A DNA stretch of 64,000 nt. Origin: Enoplosus armatus. Taxonomy: Eukaryota; Chordata; Actinopteri; Centrarchiformes; Enoplosidae. Made by a program: the position numbers and the translations under genes. The notes beneath the pieces are model-generated. The model was not told the DNA's origin. It saw only the letters and a list, made by a program, of their open reading frames with translations, and made no database searches. Positions 16,501 through 26,918 of the stretch are shown here, piece after piece. The DNA lies in assembly GCF_043641665.1 (NCBI RefSeq), contig NC_092183.1, forward strand, positions 13,412,001 to 13,476,000. The letters run 5' to 3'. How positions within the stretch are numbered: position 1 is the first letter of the stretch; every line of letters starts with the position of its first letter.

Positions 16501-16929
16501 GGACTGTAACTTCATAAATCAAAGCATTTAGTAGTTATTGTGTATAATTTCTTATTAATATATATAAATAATATGCATAACAAGGTCCTCCAATGTCTAT
16601 TCAGGCAATCATCAATGGTACAACTATGAAGTTTCTATCATGTGCTGCTTTTAAGATGCAGATCTACACACTGACACCACCGTGTTGATATCACACCAGT
16701 GTCATTGCAGCTGACTAAAAGATCTAACTGCTCCTTTGAGTCTGAATGATTGTTATAAGCGTTGTGTTTACCTTGCGTCTTGTCTCGGGGCTCCAGCTGG
16801 ACGCGCTCTCTCTCTCCAGCACTTGGAGCAGAAGCCCTGCCATGCAGGGTTTCCATAATACCCACAGGCGTTCTTGCAGAGCAGCTCCTCCTGAGAAACT
16901 CTGATTCCTCTTTGCTTATCCGTCCACAT
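13597..16929 (-). CDS. rabgef1: Rab5 guanine nucleotide exchange factor, Rabex-5/RABGEF1 type (likely paralog)
   Basis: Rabex-5 activates Rab5 on early endosomes through a Vps9 domain and binds ubiquitin. Eight coding exons: 16772-16929, 16251-16378, 15460-15611, 15294-15363, 15076-15211, 14886-14980, 14108-14364, 13597-14013; 1413 nt, 470 residues, phases consistent. An A20 zinc finger has Cys18, 22, 34 and 37 ([20 protein letters not shown]). [16 protein letters not shown] and a helical bundle ([37 protein letters not shown]) follow. The Vps9 domain has [29 protein letters not shown] and [10 protein letters not shown], retaining the conserved Asp, Tyr and Thr. A C-terminal coiled coil ends the protein. 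The MIU helix expected right after the A20 finger is not visible. It could be the copy fish databases call rabgef1l; I cannot tell which. Confidence 0.9.
14471..14864. mobile_element. MITE in a rabgef1-like intron (AAAGGAGGAGTTCAACATTTTGGG ends)
   Basis: The left end AAAGGAGGAGTTCAACATTT is the approximate reverse complement of the right end CCCCAAAATGTCAAACTATTCCTTT. The interior contains GTTAGATGAGAAGATC and, near the other end, GATCTTCTCATCCGACTC, a second inverted pair, plus CATGTCTGTCCCTTAAATAT and CTCTGTCCAAAGGTAA blocks. I recognise this as a very common percomorph dispersed repeat. No coding content. Confidence 0.72.
16388..16452. repeat. Dispersed fish repeat tail (TCAGAATCAGAATC...TTGATCCCC)
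   Basis: Three tandem AGAATC units are followed by AAATACCTTATTGATCCCC and GGGGGGAAATTG. This combination recurs across teleost genomes, probably as a retroelement tail; the family was not determined. It lies in the intron after the A20 exon of the rabgef1-like gene. Confidence 0.5.
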
Positions 16930-18600
16930 TGTAGAGCTCTCTCATGTACTACTCCCACCTATTGGACATAACATTAATATTTCAACCAAAGAACGTTTGT
17001 CTATATACTCTGTAGTTCTACTATAATTCCCTTAAAAGTTTAAGTTTAAAGGAAACTCTCCGGGCCTAAATCTCACAAGCCTAGTGTTCATTATAGCCCG
17101 GTCGTGCTAAACTTGGCACATAACCTCAGGCGTCTTTATTTGGCCTTGTTCGTGCATCATGCAGACAGTCGACTAGGACACACAATGCTGCAATACAGCA
17201 CATTAAAACCCAGTAACACTCTTTTCCAACACTCAAAACGGTATGATTTCTAATTGTGTTGCCATTAAGGGGATGAAAATTGTTATTTTAGCTAGTTTAA
17301 TTTGAGATATTGTCAGATTCTGCTTCTATGAAAACTACTTTCATGAACAGCAGAAAGCAAGAATCAAAAACACTTGACAACTGACAAACATAGCGTTGTG
17401 TACATTAATTATTTCATAAGAATGAATTACAATGGAAGTTACCAACTCATTTGTTATCCAGTAAATTAAAAAACTAAAATGTGCACTCAGATTTTCAAGA
17501 ATCACTGTGTTCAAACTACTTAATCATGCATCATGTTTCATTGACAGTGGATTTTTCTTTCTCTCGCTTTGCTTTAATAACCCTCATTACCTCTTTTATG
17601 TGACTGGCTATTAACCGTTCACGCTATTTGGAAACTTTTCCACAATATCTAATACTGCAGCAAAGCCTAATAGAAGCTGAACTGACAGTCTACGGTTGAA
17701 CCTCACATTAAATTTCCTATTGAAAGCACAATAACAGTGTATGAGAGTTGAGTGTTAGCTAGCGTTGTTAGCTAACAGTTTAAGAGCTCGGCAGTGGCTG
17801 ACTGTCAGCTGAGGGGATTGGAGATAAGAACCACGCTAACGTCGAGTGGCTAAAGCTGACGACTATTTAACGAACTATTTCTGTTAAATATATGAAACAA
17901 TTAAACTTGTCTCGCAGTTACAAAACAAATATTCATAATTATAAATGTTACAATTATAAAATGCCTCCTCACCTGTCAGCTGGTGAAATCATAACTAATT
18001 TAGCCGCTTCCTTCTTCTAGTTGTGCTTCTTTTTTTTTAATCCTTTCTGGTGTCTTAACCGTCACAAACGCATCATAGCTTGTACATTGAGATCGATAAT
18101 CCTTCAGACCTCGATCAGTGAGACGTTGTTACAAAAGTATAACAGAGGTAGCGAAAACGCACTTAATAAAAAGTTCACAGCAACAAAAGGAAATCAGCTG
18201 CTTTAAACCTGTGCAACAGGAAAAGCCTTGTGGAAACAAACGTAAAGTTGGAACTAGCGGAAGTGATGTTTCGACACGGTAACGACCTTTCAAAATAAAG
18301 GTATCGCGGCAAGCTGTCTTAAATCACAGCGAGTATTACTTCGAGTATTAGTACTTCTGCCTAACTAGAAAATATATATTATATATTTATAATATATATT
18401 TTCAATGTATTTACCGGAAATATTCATATACTACTAAATCTGCCTTCACGCTCATGGATTGATGGTTGTCATGAGAGCAGTAAAAGTCATGGGTATACTT
18501 TTCCCTCTAGTGGTCATAGTGCGTAACAACACCCTTGTCTGTTATAATCATTTTATTTGGAATGTTTTAACCGGAAGCATTATTAAATATATATATGAAT

Positions 18601-18690
18601 TAGGGCTGCAACTAACGATTATTTTCATTGTCGATTAATCTGCCGATTACTGTCACGATTAATCGATTAATCTTTTAGCAGACTTTATGT
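18601..18690. repeat. Partial AGGGCTGCAACTAACGATTA dispersed repeat
   Basis: AGGGCTGCAACTAACGATTA is followed by TCATTGTCGATTAATCTGCC and ATTAATCGATTAATC, a sequence type scattered through fish genomes. Only one end is recognisable. It shares its first bases with the element at 11650-11915. Confidence 0.55.
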
Positions 18691-19728
18691 TGCAAATGTA
18701 GTATACATGGTTTTAATTTGCGATTTTTTTTTATGTCTGCATGTCATCTTCCGTTAAGACACCCTCAGCTATTACCTCAAGCTTTTCTACCGTCAAAATA
18801 ACTTCTCCACTGTCTCTGTCTTTCCCTGAAATCACAAAAAAACATATGCCTTTTATCTTGTCTCTCTTTGTTTAATTTATATTCTTATTATATTTAATGT
18901 ATTGTTTTGTCTTTTGCTGGAAATATCTCCAGATGTTCTAAATGTACATGATTAACTGACAGAAATGTTCTTCTCTTCCCCAGGATCTAGGTAACCAAGT
19001 AATCAAACAGGTAGTTTACTGCCCTCAAGTGGTCACATTAAAGAACTGCAACACAAAACTTAGATTCGTCAAGTGCCGTCAATGGTGACATGACAGCATG
19101 CTACCACTTCCGGTAAATAATAATATTTTCAAAACGACTACTGTGGGAAGGAGAAAAGGGATGTTGATCTCAGAACAGACTACTGAACCTGAAGAAGACT
19201 GGGACCCTGAGGAGGTGTTTACATTCAACAATTACACAAATTGTATAGAATAAAATGAATTCAAACAAACCAAAAAGAAAATATAATTGAACAATTGCAT
19301 AAATATATAAAACATTTTCTGAAGGTGTGTTTGGAAGGAGGTTTGGTTTCATACTGCATCTGCAGCCTTTACAGTACTTTAGTTTAGATTACATTGTACA
19401 TTACTAAATAGTTTTGAAATTAATCAAATTACTGCAAACGAATTGCCTCATAGATAACCTGGGGATATCAGGGCCCCAGATGGTCTGGATTCCGGGGCAG
19501 TGGTCTGTTTTCCTTGGTTGATAATCTGTCTTGTAAAACTACGCCTTAATTTAAACAATGCATCATACTTTATGCAACCTTTAGATGTAAAACCTCTTTT
19601 TGCAAAGTAACTAGTAGCTGCACCCAACTGATTAAATCTATTACTCATTGTTCTTTTAATTTGAAATACCTCACCGGAACGTCTGCATCTTGTTTTACAG
19701 CACTTCACTCGTCCTCGGCTCGCTATAC

Positions 19729-19742
19729 GGTAACTAGGCAAC
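19729..19742. promoter_or_regulatory. X-box-like RFX site at the cfap251 leader
   Basis: GGTAACTAGGCAAC, on the other strand GTTGCCTAGTTACC, differs from the X-box consensus at one position in the second half-site. It lies just upstream of the presumed noncoding first exon of cfap251, a motile-cilium gene of the type controlled by RFX factors. Confidence 0.5.
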
Positions 19743-20057
19743 GAGACGCTTCGCAGTAGCTAGCTAGTTTTAGAGATTGTGTTTTCCACACAGTAACTAC
19801 AGACCAGGTGAGGCTAAATAGAAAGCTTTTTTAAACATACAGCTTTAGACGGTTGAATGAGGCAATGAGGATACTGTGGTGATGTGTTTTCTGTTCATTT
19901 AATTGCAAAATCTTTCGCAGCCTAGCGTTACTCTTTGGCTAACTTGGCCTAACGTTAACTAACTTTGCCGTAAGCAGAGTGCCCTCAACTCGATAGAACA
20001 AGGGGGAAAGCTCTATGAAGTTGTTAAAAAAATAAAGATTAGTGGTGGTTAGACATC

Positions 20058-23000
20058 ATGTCAGATGCTGAAGCTAAGGAAGAGTGCAGGAAGACTGCAG
20101 GAGTTGGAGAAGAAACAGAGGCTGACACACTCGAGATGAAGGGGCAGTCTCAGGTCTACACTGCAACTAGAGACACACTTTTCCCAAAGAAGATAACTCA
20201 TGCTAGAACACATGCATTGGTAAGTATGTCTTGTCGGATGTGTGTTTTTGTAGAAAATGAGTACTATTTGTATACTGACCCTCTGCACTTGCCATGAAGA
20301 CAGTTTCAAGGAAAATGTTCACCTCAAACAAAACATATTTTCTATGATAAAAGGCTCTTCTGAGAACTTTTACTTTCACTCATAACAATACTGCAAATCT
20401 GCTCTTCATTCAGTCATTAGAATGGGTATTTGGGATGAATCCTGCTCTTCCTGCCTTCAGTATGCAAGACCATGATGAGCTGGTGGTCCTCTATGCTGGA
20501 GCTCATGTTGGCATCATATACAATCACACCTCAAACTCCCAGCACATACTTCAGGTACAAATCACCAGTCAGTTTTCAACTTCTTGAGGAATATGTAATA
20601 AAAAGGAGATGAGACAGCGTCCTTCAGATTAAGTCAGTGGTATGAGTAACCTGGGTAGCTATAAATATCTATTGATAGTACTAGCATGCAGGTTGAAGTG
20701 TTGATTTAAAAAGCTGTATATACTCAATCTTCTCAGGGTCACTCCTGCCCCATCTCATGTATGTGTGTGAGCGAAGACAGACGCTGGATTGCAACAGCAG
20801 ACCAGGCACAGAAAAGCACAGTGATGATATGGGACTCCTACTCTGGGTAGCTCTTGATTTTACATGTATCAAGGCATTGTTTATGTATTAACCCTTCCTC
20901 TTGATGGTAACCACATATGTGATAAATATTCCAGCATTCCTGTTCATACATTGTTCGATTGCCACCCTGAGGGGGGTGTCACTGCGATGGCATTTTCAAG
21001 AGACACAAAACATCTGGTAACCCTTGGGGCTGAGGAAGTTCAAGTGAGTATGACTGGACAGATAATTAAATGAAACATTAAAAAGAATCCAGACTATAAA
21101 CAGTGTTGTTTAGTCTAGATTAAGAAACGCACGACTATCTAGTCACAATCTATTAACCATATGTGGATCTTTTCACAGTGTGTGTGTATTTGGGATTGGA
21201 CAAATGAAACCGAAAAGCCTCTGTGGTTTACTGAACTCAATCCTAAACATGGTTTTCAAGTAAGTAACTTCTGTCTTCTTTTGCTATTTAAATGTCACCT
21301 AACTTAATGGATGTGACATTCAGGAGATCAAACGTTCAAATGTTGGATTGTTTTTCAGGATTACATAATTTTTAATCCAAATGATGGCACTCAGCTGCTC
21401 AGCAGCAGTGAACGTCAGGTGTTATATTACAGCAGGGTGAGTCCTGCTGTTCCTTTTTATTGAAATACATAATATAGCTGTTATGCGTATGTTTATTGCA
21501 ATAATCAGTTTCAATCAATTTCAGGCCCCGGGAAGTCTGCAGTACTTTCCCCTGAAGTTTACGATGGTAAAGGTAATAATAACAAATGTTGTAGAAGACA
21601 GTATTGAATTGTCAGTTTCTGTCTTTTATGGCAATAAGTATTTTGATTCAACTGTTCTTCTGATGCTACTGTATTTATGCAGCCTTCTCAAACTGTCAGC
21701 ATGGCTGGCGGGTCACTCAGCCAGTCTGTGTTTCACTGGAGAAAGCCTCAGGTCCTCACAGCAACTGCAGCAGGCAACCTTGTGGTGTGGGATATGGCGG
21801 AAGTCTTAGCTGCAAACCAAAGCCTCCCTGGAGATAAAATCAAGCTCATTCCCCTTCAGAAAGATCCGATCACTGCTCTGACCGTAACTGACAGGTAGCC
21901 AGAGCCACATATATTCATCGTTATTGTTTTATAAAAGTGGTGTTCATTTATTGGTGTCTAATAATAAGTTTGTGTGTTGTTTGATATCACAGCTGTATCG
22001 TAACTGGTGACACTCGAGGCCATATCAAGTTTTATGATGAAGAATTCAGGCTTCTCACTTTGTTCAGTGAATTCAACCTGGACGCTATTGTTTCCATTTC
22101 CTTTTCCAAAGAGTGTACAGAGGGATACCTGGAGGATTGTGCTCTGGAGGCAAAACCATTAATCATCAGGTAGAAGAAATACAATCTATTATGTCCTCAG
22201 TCTAAATTGTTATGTGCATTTTAGCCAAGCTGACTTCTCTTTTTCTACAGGAACTTTGTTGTGTCCACAGTCAGTTCCACAGTAGTACATGTGAATACAC
22301 AGAAAGGCATCCCTCAGATCCTGCTACATGAGGATTGTGAGCCTCTACATGCAGTGGCCTGCCACCCCAAACAGCCAGTGGTGGCCATGGGCAATCAAAG
22401 GGGTGTTTTAAAAGTATGGGATTATAACAACAAAGTGATCATCGGCACCAGGGTCTTTGAGACAGAGAAGCAGATTCAGTGTGTCACTTTTGACCCTCAA
22501 GGTGAGCCAACATGCTTACTGGCTGTCTTTGCAACAAACTAATGTTTCTGCATGAATTTGCAATTCGGCAATTTAAAGCTTTTTTGTCTCTGAGCAGGAT
22601 TGTACCTGGCAGTTGGCTTTGGCAGTGGAGCCGTTCACATTCTGAATCCCAGCACTTTACAAAGTGATCCCGAGGAGTGTTTCCATTACACTGAAGACGG
22701 CATCCATCACATCACTTTCTCCTCAGATTCAAAGTATCTTGCCACTGCGGTGAGCAAGTACTTTTTGATAATCAAGTGTATTATGTCAGAACATAGTTAT
22801 TGGCAACAGTGGTTCTGGACTGGAATATGTGATATAATGTGATATAAGGAAATAGGTTTGTGGCTGTGATAATGGATTGTAAATCTATGCTTCTATGTTT
22901 TAACATTCTTATAATTTCAAGAATGTACGTTTTATGTCTTTGTTTACTGTTAGGATGCTGGAAAAGCAGTGACAGTGTTTCGACTGCAGACTAATAAAGG

Positions 23001-25705
23001 CTCTTTGCCTTGCTGGATGTATGTGGGCAGATATCACTCCCACTACAAGCCCATCAAAGACCTTCTTTTTGGGGTTCACCTGGACAGCACCCAACCCAGA
23101 CTGCTCTCTCTGGGAACAGACCGCCGACTGGTTAGTCCACTCTGTCTGGACTAGTTTGGTGTTTTGTAATAATGTTTTTTATGCCAAATGTTTAGCACAC
23201 ACACCTCTTTGTGCATGTGTGGGACTGAATGATAGGTGGAGTATGACCTGGAAAACAGTGATGTGTATAAGCTTGTCATCTTAAGCTCGGAGCGCCTTGA
23301 GCAAAGCGCCGTACCGATGTGCATGACTTGGTACCCTCCCCTCACTGCAGAGCAGTTTCTTCTCGTTGCCTCAGACCAATACAAGATGAAGCTTTTCAAC
23401 AGCACTACCAAGATGTGCAGGTCTGTGAAACACTGTAACAAGATCAGATTATTTGTGAAATGTATTTCTCCGACTGTTGTCGCCGCCAACACTGGAAAAC
23501 ATTATCACATTTTACAAAAACAGAAAGACTCTCCTTGGCCCAGCATATGGCTCTCCCATTAAGAAAATAGAGGTCCTCCCTATGTCTAAAGAGCCTGAGA
23601 CGAACTCATATTACCTGGCATACATCACAGAGGACAAGGTCAGTGCTGGCATTTGTTTGTAATATTTTATTAAGTAATCTGCTTTATTTTGTTTGTGGTA
23701 TTTGATCAAATAACCTGCTTTGTAAAATCACAATGGGGCTCTGTGTCTCTTCAAAAATAAACCACAATTGTTTGTCTTTTATTGACAGTGACAAGAGCAA
23801 CGCCTTGTCAGACAAGTTGTTGCTCTTGTCACTGTTAATAAAATATTTTTGATCATGTTTTTAAGTGTGACAAAGGTATTATGTGACTATGCTCTGTGTA
23901 ATCCTGCTTTGTGAGACAGACACCTGGGCCTTTCAACCATATTTAAATTTAGTTTTTGTTTTTTGTCGTTTTGAGCCCAGTGCTGTTTTGGTAAGAAGAC
24001 ACAGTGATTTACATCATAGATATTAGCACTAATAGTGGGCTTTATTTCCAGGTGGGTCTCCAGATTTTCCCTCTGGATGGGAACCCCTACAAGTCCAATG
24101 CTTTGATCTGCCATCCGACAGGGGCGTCTGCTTTGGCCTGCTCCTACGACAGCCGGTTTGTTTTCACTGCAGGAGGATCTGACTGCACTGTCCTGTCGTG
24201 GGAGATAAGCTTAAAGTAAGGTTCAATAGTACCAACCTGTGAACCGGAGGAAATGCATGAGCAGCGTTATCATGTTTTCTGGAGTTAATCCTCTCTCTTG
24301 TTGTGAATGCAGTGCATTGGAGGCAGCAGCTGCCTTGGGGGGAAAGGACCTTGAACCCTTTTACACTCTTTTAGAGGGAGGCAGAGATGGCAAGTTCTAC
24401 AGGGTGAGTTAAAAGTTTTCCTTGTTCCCGACAACTGCTGAGTGTTAAATCAACAGCCACAGATTATTCTGTTAACTTGAAATGAGAAGCATATGTCCTA
24501 TTCCCTAATGTGTGGTGGTAGGCTAATAAATAAAAATATATATATATAATATACAATGTTGTCTATTTGCTATCGGATAGCATTATTCATATTCATATTC
24601 AGCTCATATTCACACATATATTGTACTTCTGGATTATACAAGGCTCCAAGATTAAGATATCAGTTTTTATGTTCCATTCCTCCTCCAGCTATGAGTATTC
24701 TGTTCTCAGTTTTCTGAGCTTTTCTCTCTTTAGGAGATGGAGGACTTTTTCTATTACTGCCAAATCCATCATCAAGGCATTGACTCAATGGAGAAACGAC
24801 AAACGTCTACTAAAATCCCCCTGGCAGAGGTTCCCTCTCTAATGAGAGCTCTGGCCTACTTCCCTACTGAGCAAGAGGTACTCATTTTATCTGACAGTAA
24901 AAATATCACAAAAAGACCTGTATTTACAAATTACTTCTTTTTTTTTACCAGATAGAAGATATGCATAATGAGGTCAAGTTCAGCAAGTATGCCGAAACAG
25001 GAAAATATGTGACCGACATCGACCTGGAGGAGTTCATCAAGCTGTATGTCAACCACCGACCAGCCTTCGGCATCTCTGGCAATGAGCTTGCTCAAGCTTT
25101 TGACATCCTTGGTGGCAGTGATAGTACAGGAGAGCGTGTTCTGCAGAGACATGAGCTGCTTGAACTTCTACAGGCTCGAGGTGCACTGCTGGCTATTCAG
25201 TCAGAAAATGATGTGTCTGTTTTTACCTGTATTACTGTCATATTACTGAGAAAAATCTGGATCCTCTGCTCCAGTACATACAGTGTTTCATTGTCAACAT
25301 GGCACAAAGTCCAACATATGCATAATTTTGATATTACATTTTCCAGGAGAACACATGACAGAGGAAGAGGTGGCAGAGTGTTTCACAACACTTTTAGGCC
25401 TCAATGAAGAGGAAGAGGAAGAAGGAGGAGGAAGAGGGGGACATTCTGAGCATGACATTTATAAATCTGACAGTAAGTAAAAGAAAAACTCACTCACAAA
25501 CCATAACCTAAGAATTCACATAAACGCTGAAAAACATCGTCACTTTTTGATGTGTGTGTGTGTGTGTGTGTGTCCAGGTGGAGATTCAGAATATTCACTG
25601 GAGTGTGCGATCCCAGATGAGATAACTGTGGAGACATTTACAAGTCACATCCTGGGCTTCCCGCCCTCAGCAGAGCAGAGCGGCAGGTCTTCTCCTCCAG
25701 AGTGA
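20058..25705 (+). CDS. cfap251: Cilia- and flagella-associated protein 251 (WDR66)
   Basis: CFAP251 belongs to the calmodulin- and spoke-associated complex at the base of radial spoke 3 in motile cilia and sperm tails. Twenty coding exons: 20058-20219, 20414-20554, 20737-20846, 20935-21043, 21179-21259, 21359-21436, 21525-21572 (or -21566), 21683-21894, 21993-22169, 22251-22501, 22598-22749, 22954-23130, 23236-23420, 23524-23638, 24052-24215, 24313-24403, 24734-24877, 24952-25180, 25347-25472, 25578-25705; about 959 residues, phases consistent. WD repeats run through the protein ([39 protein letters not shown]). [15 protein letters not shown] and [20 protein letters not shown] match the human protein. 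An EF-hand-like [14 protein letters not shown] precedes a Glu-rich segment. The start has an in-frame TAG 18 bases upstream. The long Glu-rich N-terminus of the human protein is absent from this model. AATAAA is at 25853-25858. Confidence 0.94.
23777..23843. ncRNA. Near-perfect hairpin in cfap251 intron 14 (miRNA-like or small palindrome)
   Basis: Arms 23777-23801 and 23819-23843 are complementary over 25 positions with a single G-T pair; the core is CAGTGACAAGAGCAAC against GTTGCTCTTGTCACTG. The 17-base loop can form four more pairs (CTTG/CAAG). The size and lack of internal mismatches fit either a compact miRNA-type precursor or a tiny palindromic insertion. I do not recognise a named miRNA. 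No transcription evidence is available. Confidence 0.4.
25552..25572. repeat. (TG)n microsatellite next to the last cfap251 acceptor
   Basis: About ten TG units run directly into the acceptor TGTCCAG of the final coding exon (25578). The tract replaces a normal pyrimidine stretch. Confidence 0.75.
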
Positions 25706-26918
25706 TGAAGGCAACAAACTGTCTGCTAGTCTGAGAGAAGTCGTGTTGGTGACGAGCCTCAGACTCTCTGCTGCTCTTTTTAAGGTTTCTTTCCATAACA
25801 TGCCCAAACAGAGATGCAGGAATTTTTGTGTATTTGAATTCAAAATATGATGAATAAATATCAATAGTAAGGTAGATCCTCATGTCCAGCTTTGTCACAT
25901 ACAAGGTTCAAGGTTAATTTATTTGTCTTTTTACAACACGGGGTTGCACAATGAAATGCAAGTTGTAGCCCCCTTCACACTACACACACAGATTGTGTAT
26001 ACAAATATTTAAAATTAGAATAGAATAAAAATGAAAACAATAAATACAGTTATATACATATATTATGTTATAGGTATTATATATAAAATGTAATTTGTAA
26101 AGAGAAATTATAGATGAGCAAATTTAACTGTATTTCCTTTTGATATTTAAGGTACATTTTGCTGTTAATACTACTTTTCTTATTTCATTACAAAATCAAT
26201 CAAGGAACATCAGTTGCATCTATTTATTTTTTCCTAAATAATAAATAGATAAGGTAAATAAATAATTTTTTTTTAAGAGGAGTAATTGAACATTTTGGGA
26301 GGGGAGAGAGGAAGACATGAGAAGGACAAACATCAGAGACCCTTGCAGTGGTGGTCTTTGAGATTACATTAATTTTTATTTCCATTCAGATGTATAAGAA
26401 AAAAAAGATACAACTAACTCGGGTAGAAAATAACACATTACTTGTTATAGTTATTTGAAGCCTAGATATTTGTGACACATATGCAGTACAATTGTTTTGG
26501 TCTCTGGAAACAGAAAACAGGGCTGTGTGTGTGATCTGTCGCTCCAGGTTTATTTTGAGGTCTTTGGTGGGTGGGGCTCTGACTCCGACCAATCAGAAAC
26601 GCGTTAACACAGGAACTTCCTGCTCCGGACCCAGAGGAGCCTGCAAGCTGTTTTTTTGTCAGCTGGTCCTTGCGATTCTTACTTACGTCAACTATCTCAC
26701 AAGACAACAACAAGTTAACCTGGCCCTTAATTACCAAAAGCGAAGTTTAAAAATGAGTGAACCGAGGAGACGGACTGAACCTCTCGAAGTTGACAAACCT
26801 TAACCACCAGTCAGCCTTAGCCGCATTTTCCAGCGCTGTTGGCAAGCCTCATGAAAGGGAGTTTTTATTGTCCTAGCTTGCTGGCTAACGTTAGCTATTT
26901 GTCTGGTGAGTTACCGAC
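25706..26918. other. cfap251 3' UTR, retroelement tail, mlxip promoter
   Basis: cfap251 3' UTR reaches the AATAAA at 25853-25858. At about 25900-25985 a CAAGGTTCAAGGTTAATTTA / ACAATGAAATGCAAG block resembles a dispersed fish retroelement tail. AT-rich sequence follows to about 26300. The mlxip promoter and 5' UTR occupy the last 350 bases, with a CCAAT box (GACCAATCAG) at 26589-26593. No coding exon is seen. Confidence 0.5.
26589..26593 (+). promoter_or_regulatory. CCAAT box upstream of mlxip
   Basis: GACCAATCAG lies about 330 bases before the mlxip start codon, a plausible NF-Y site in its promoter. Confidence 0.4.

Larger units (their letters stand above)
16930..20057. other. Region between divergent rabgef1-like and cfap251 genes
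   Basis: No coding exon is supported. A donor CAG|gtgagg on the minus strand at 17973 suggests a noncoding first exon of the rabgef1-like gene (17973 to about 18250). A partial AGGGCTGCAACTAACGATTA repeat sits at 18602-18690. A plus-strand donor ACCAG|gtgagg at 19808 suggests a noncoding first exon of cfap251 (about 19740-19808), just after an X-box-like site. A 97-codon minus-strand open frame at 19448-19741 has no recognisable features. MLISEQTTEPEEDWDPEE at 19159, ended by a donor-like GAG|gtgttt, could be an alternative acidic first exon of cfap251, but nothing confirms it. Confidence 0.5.

Noticed and set aside
16638..16958. 106-codon minus-strand frame overlapping the A20 exon
   Set aside because: It is a different frame from the A20 zinc finger, which is the one that carries the conserved Cys residues and splices in phase.
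19448..19741. 97-codon minus-strand open frame between the rabgef1-like gene and cfap251
   Set aside because: No recognisable domain, no splice partner, and it overlaps the presumed cfap251 promoter; probably chance.
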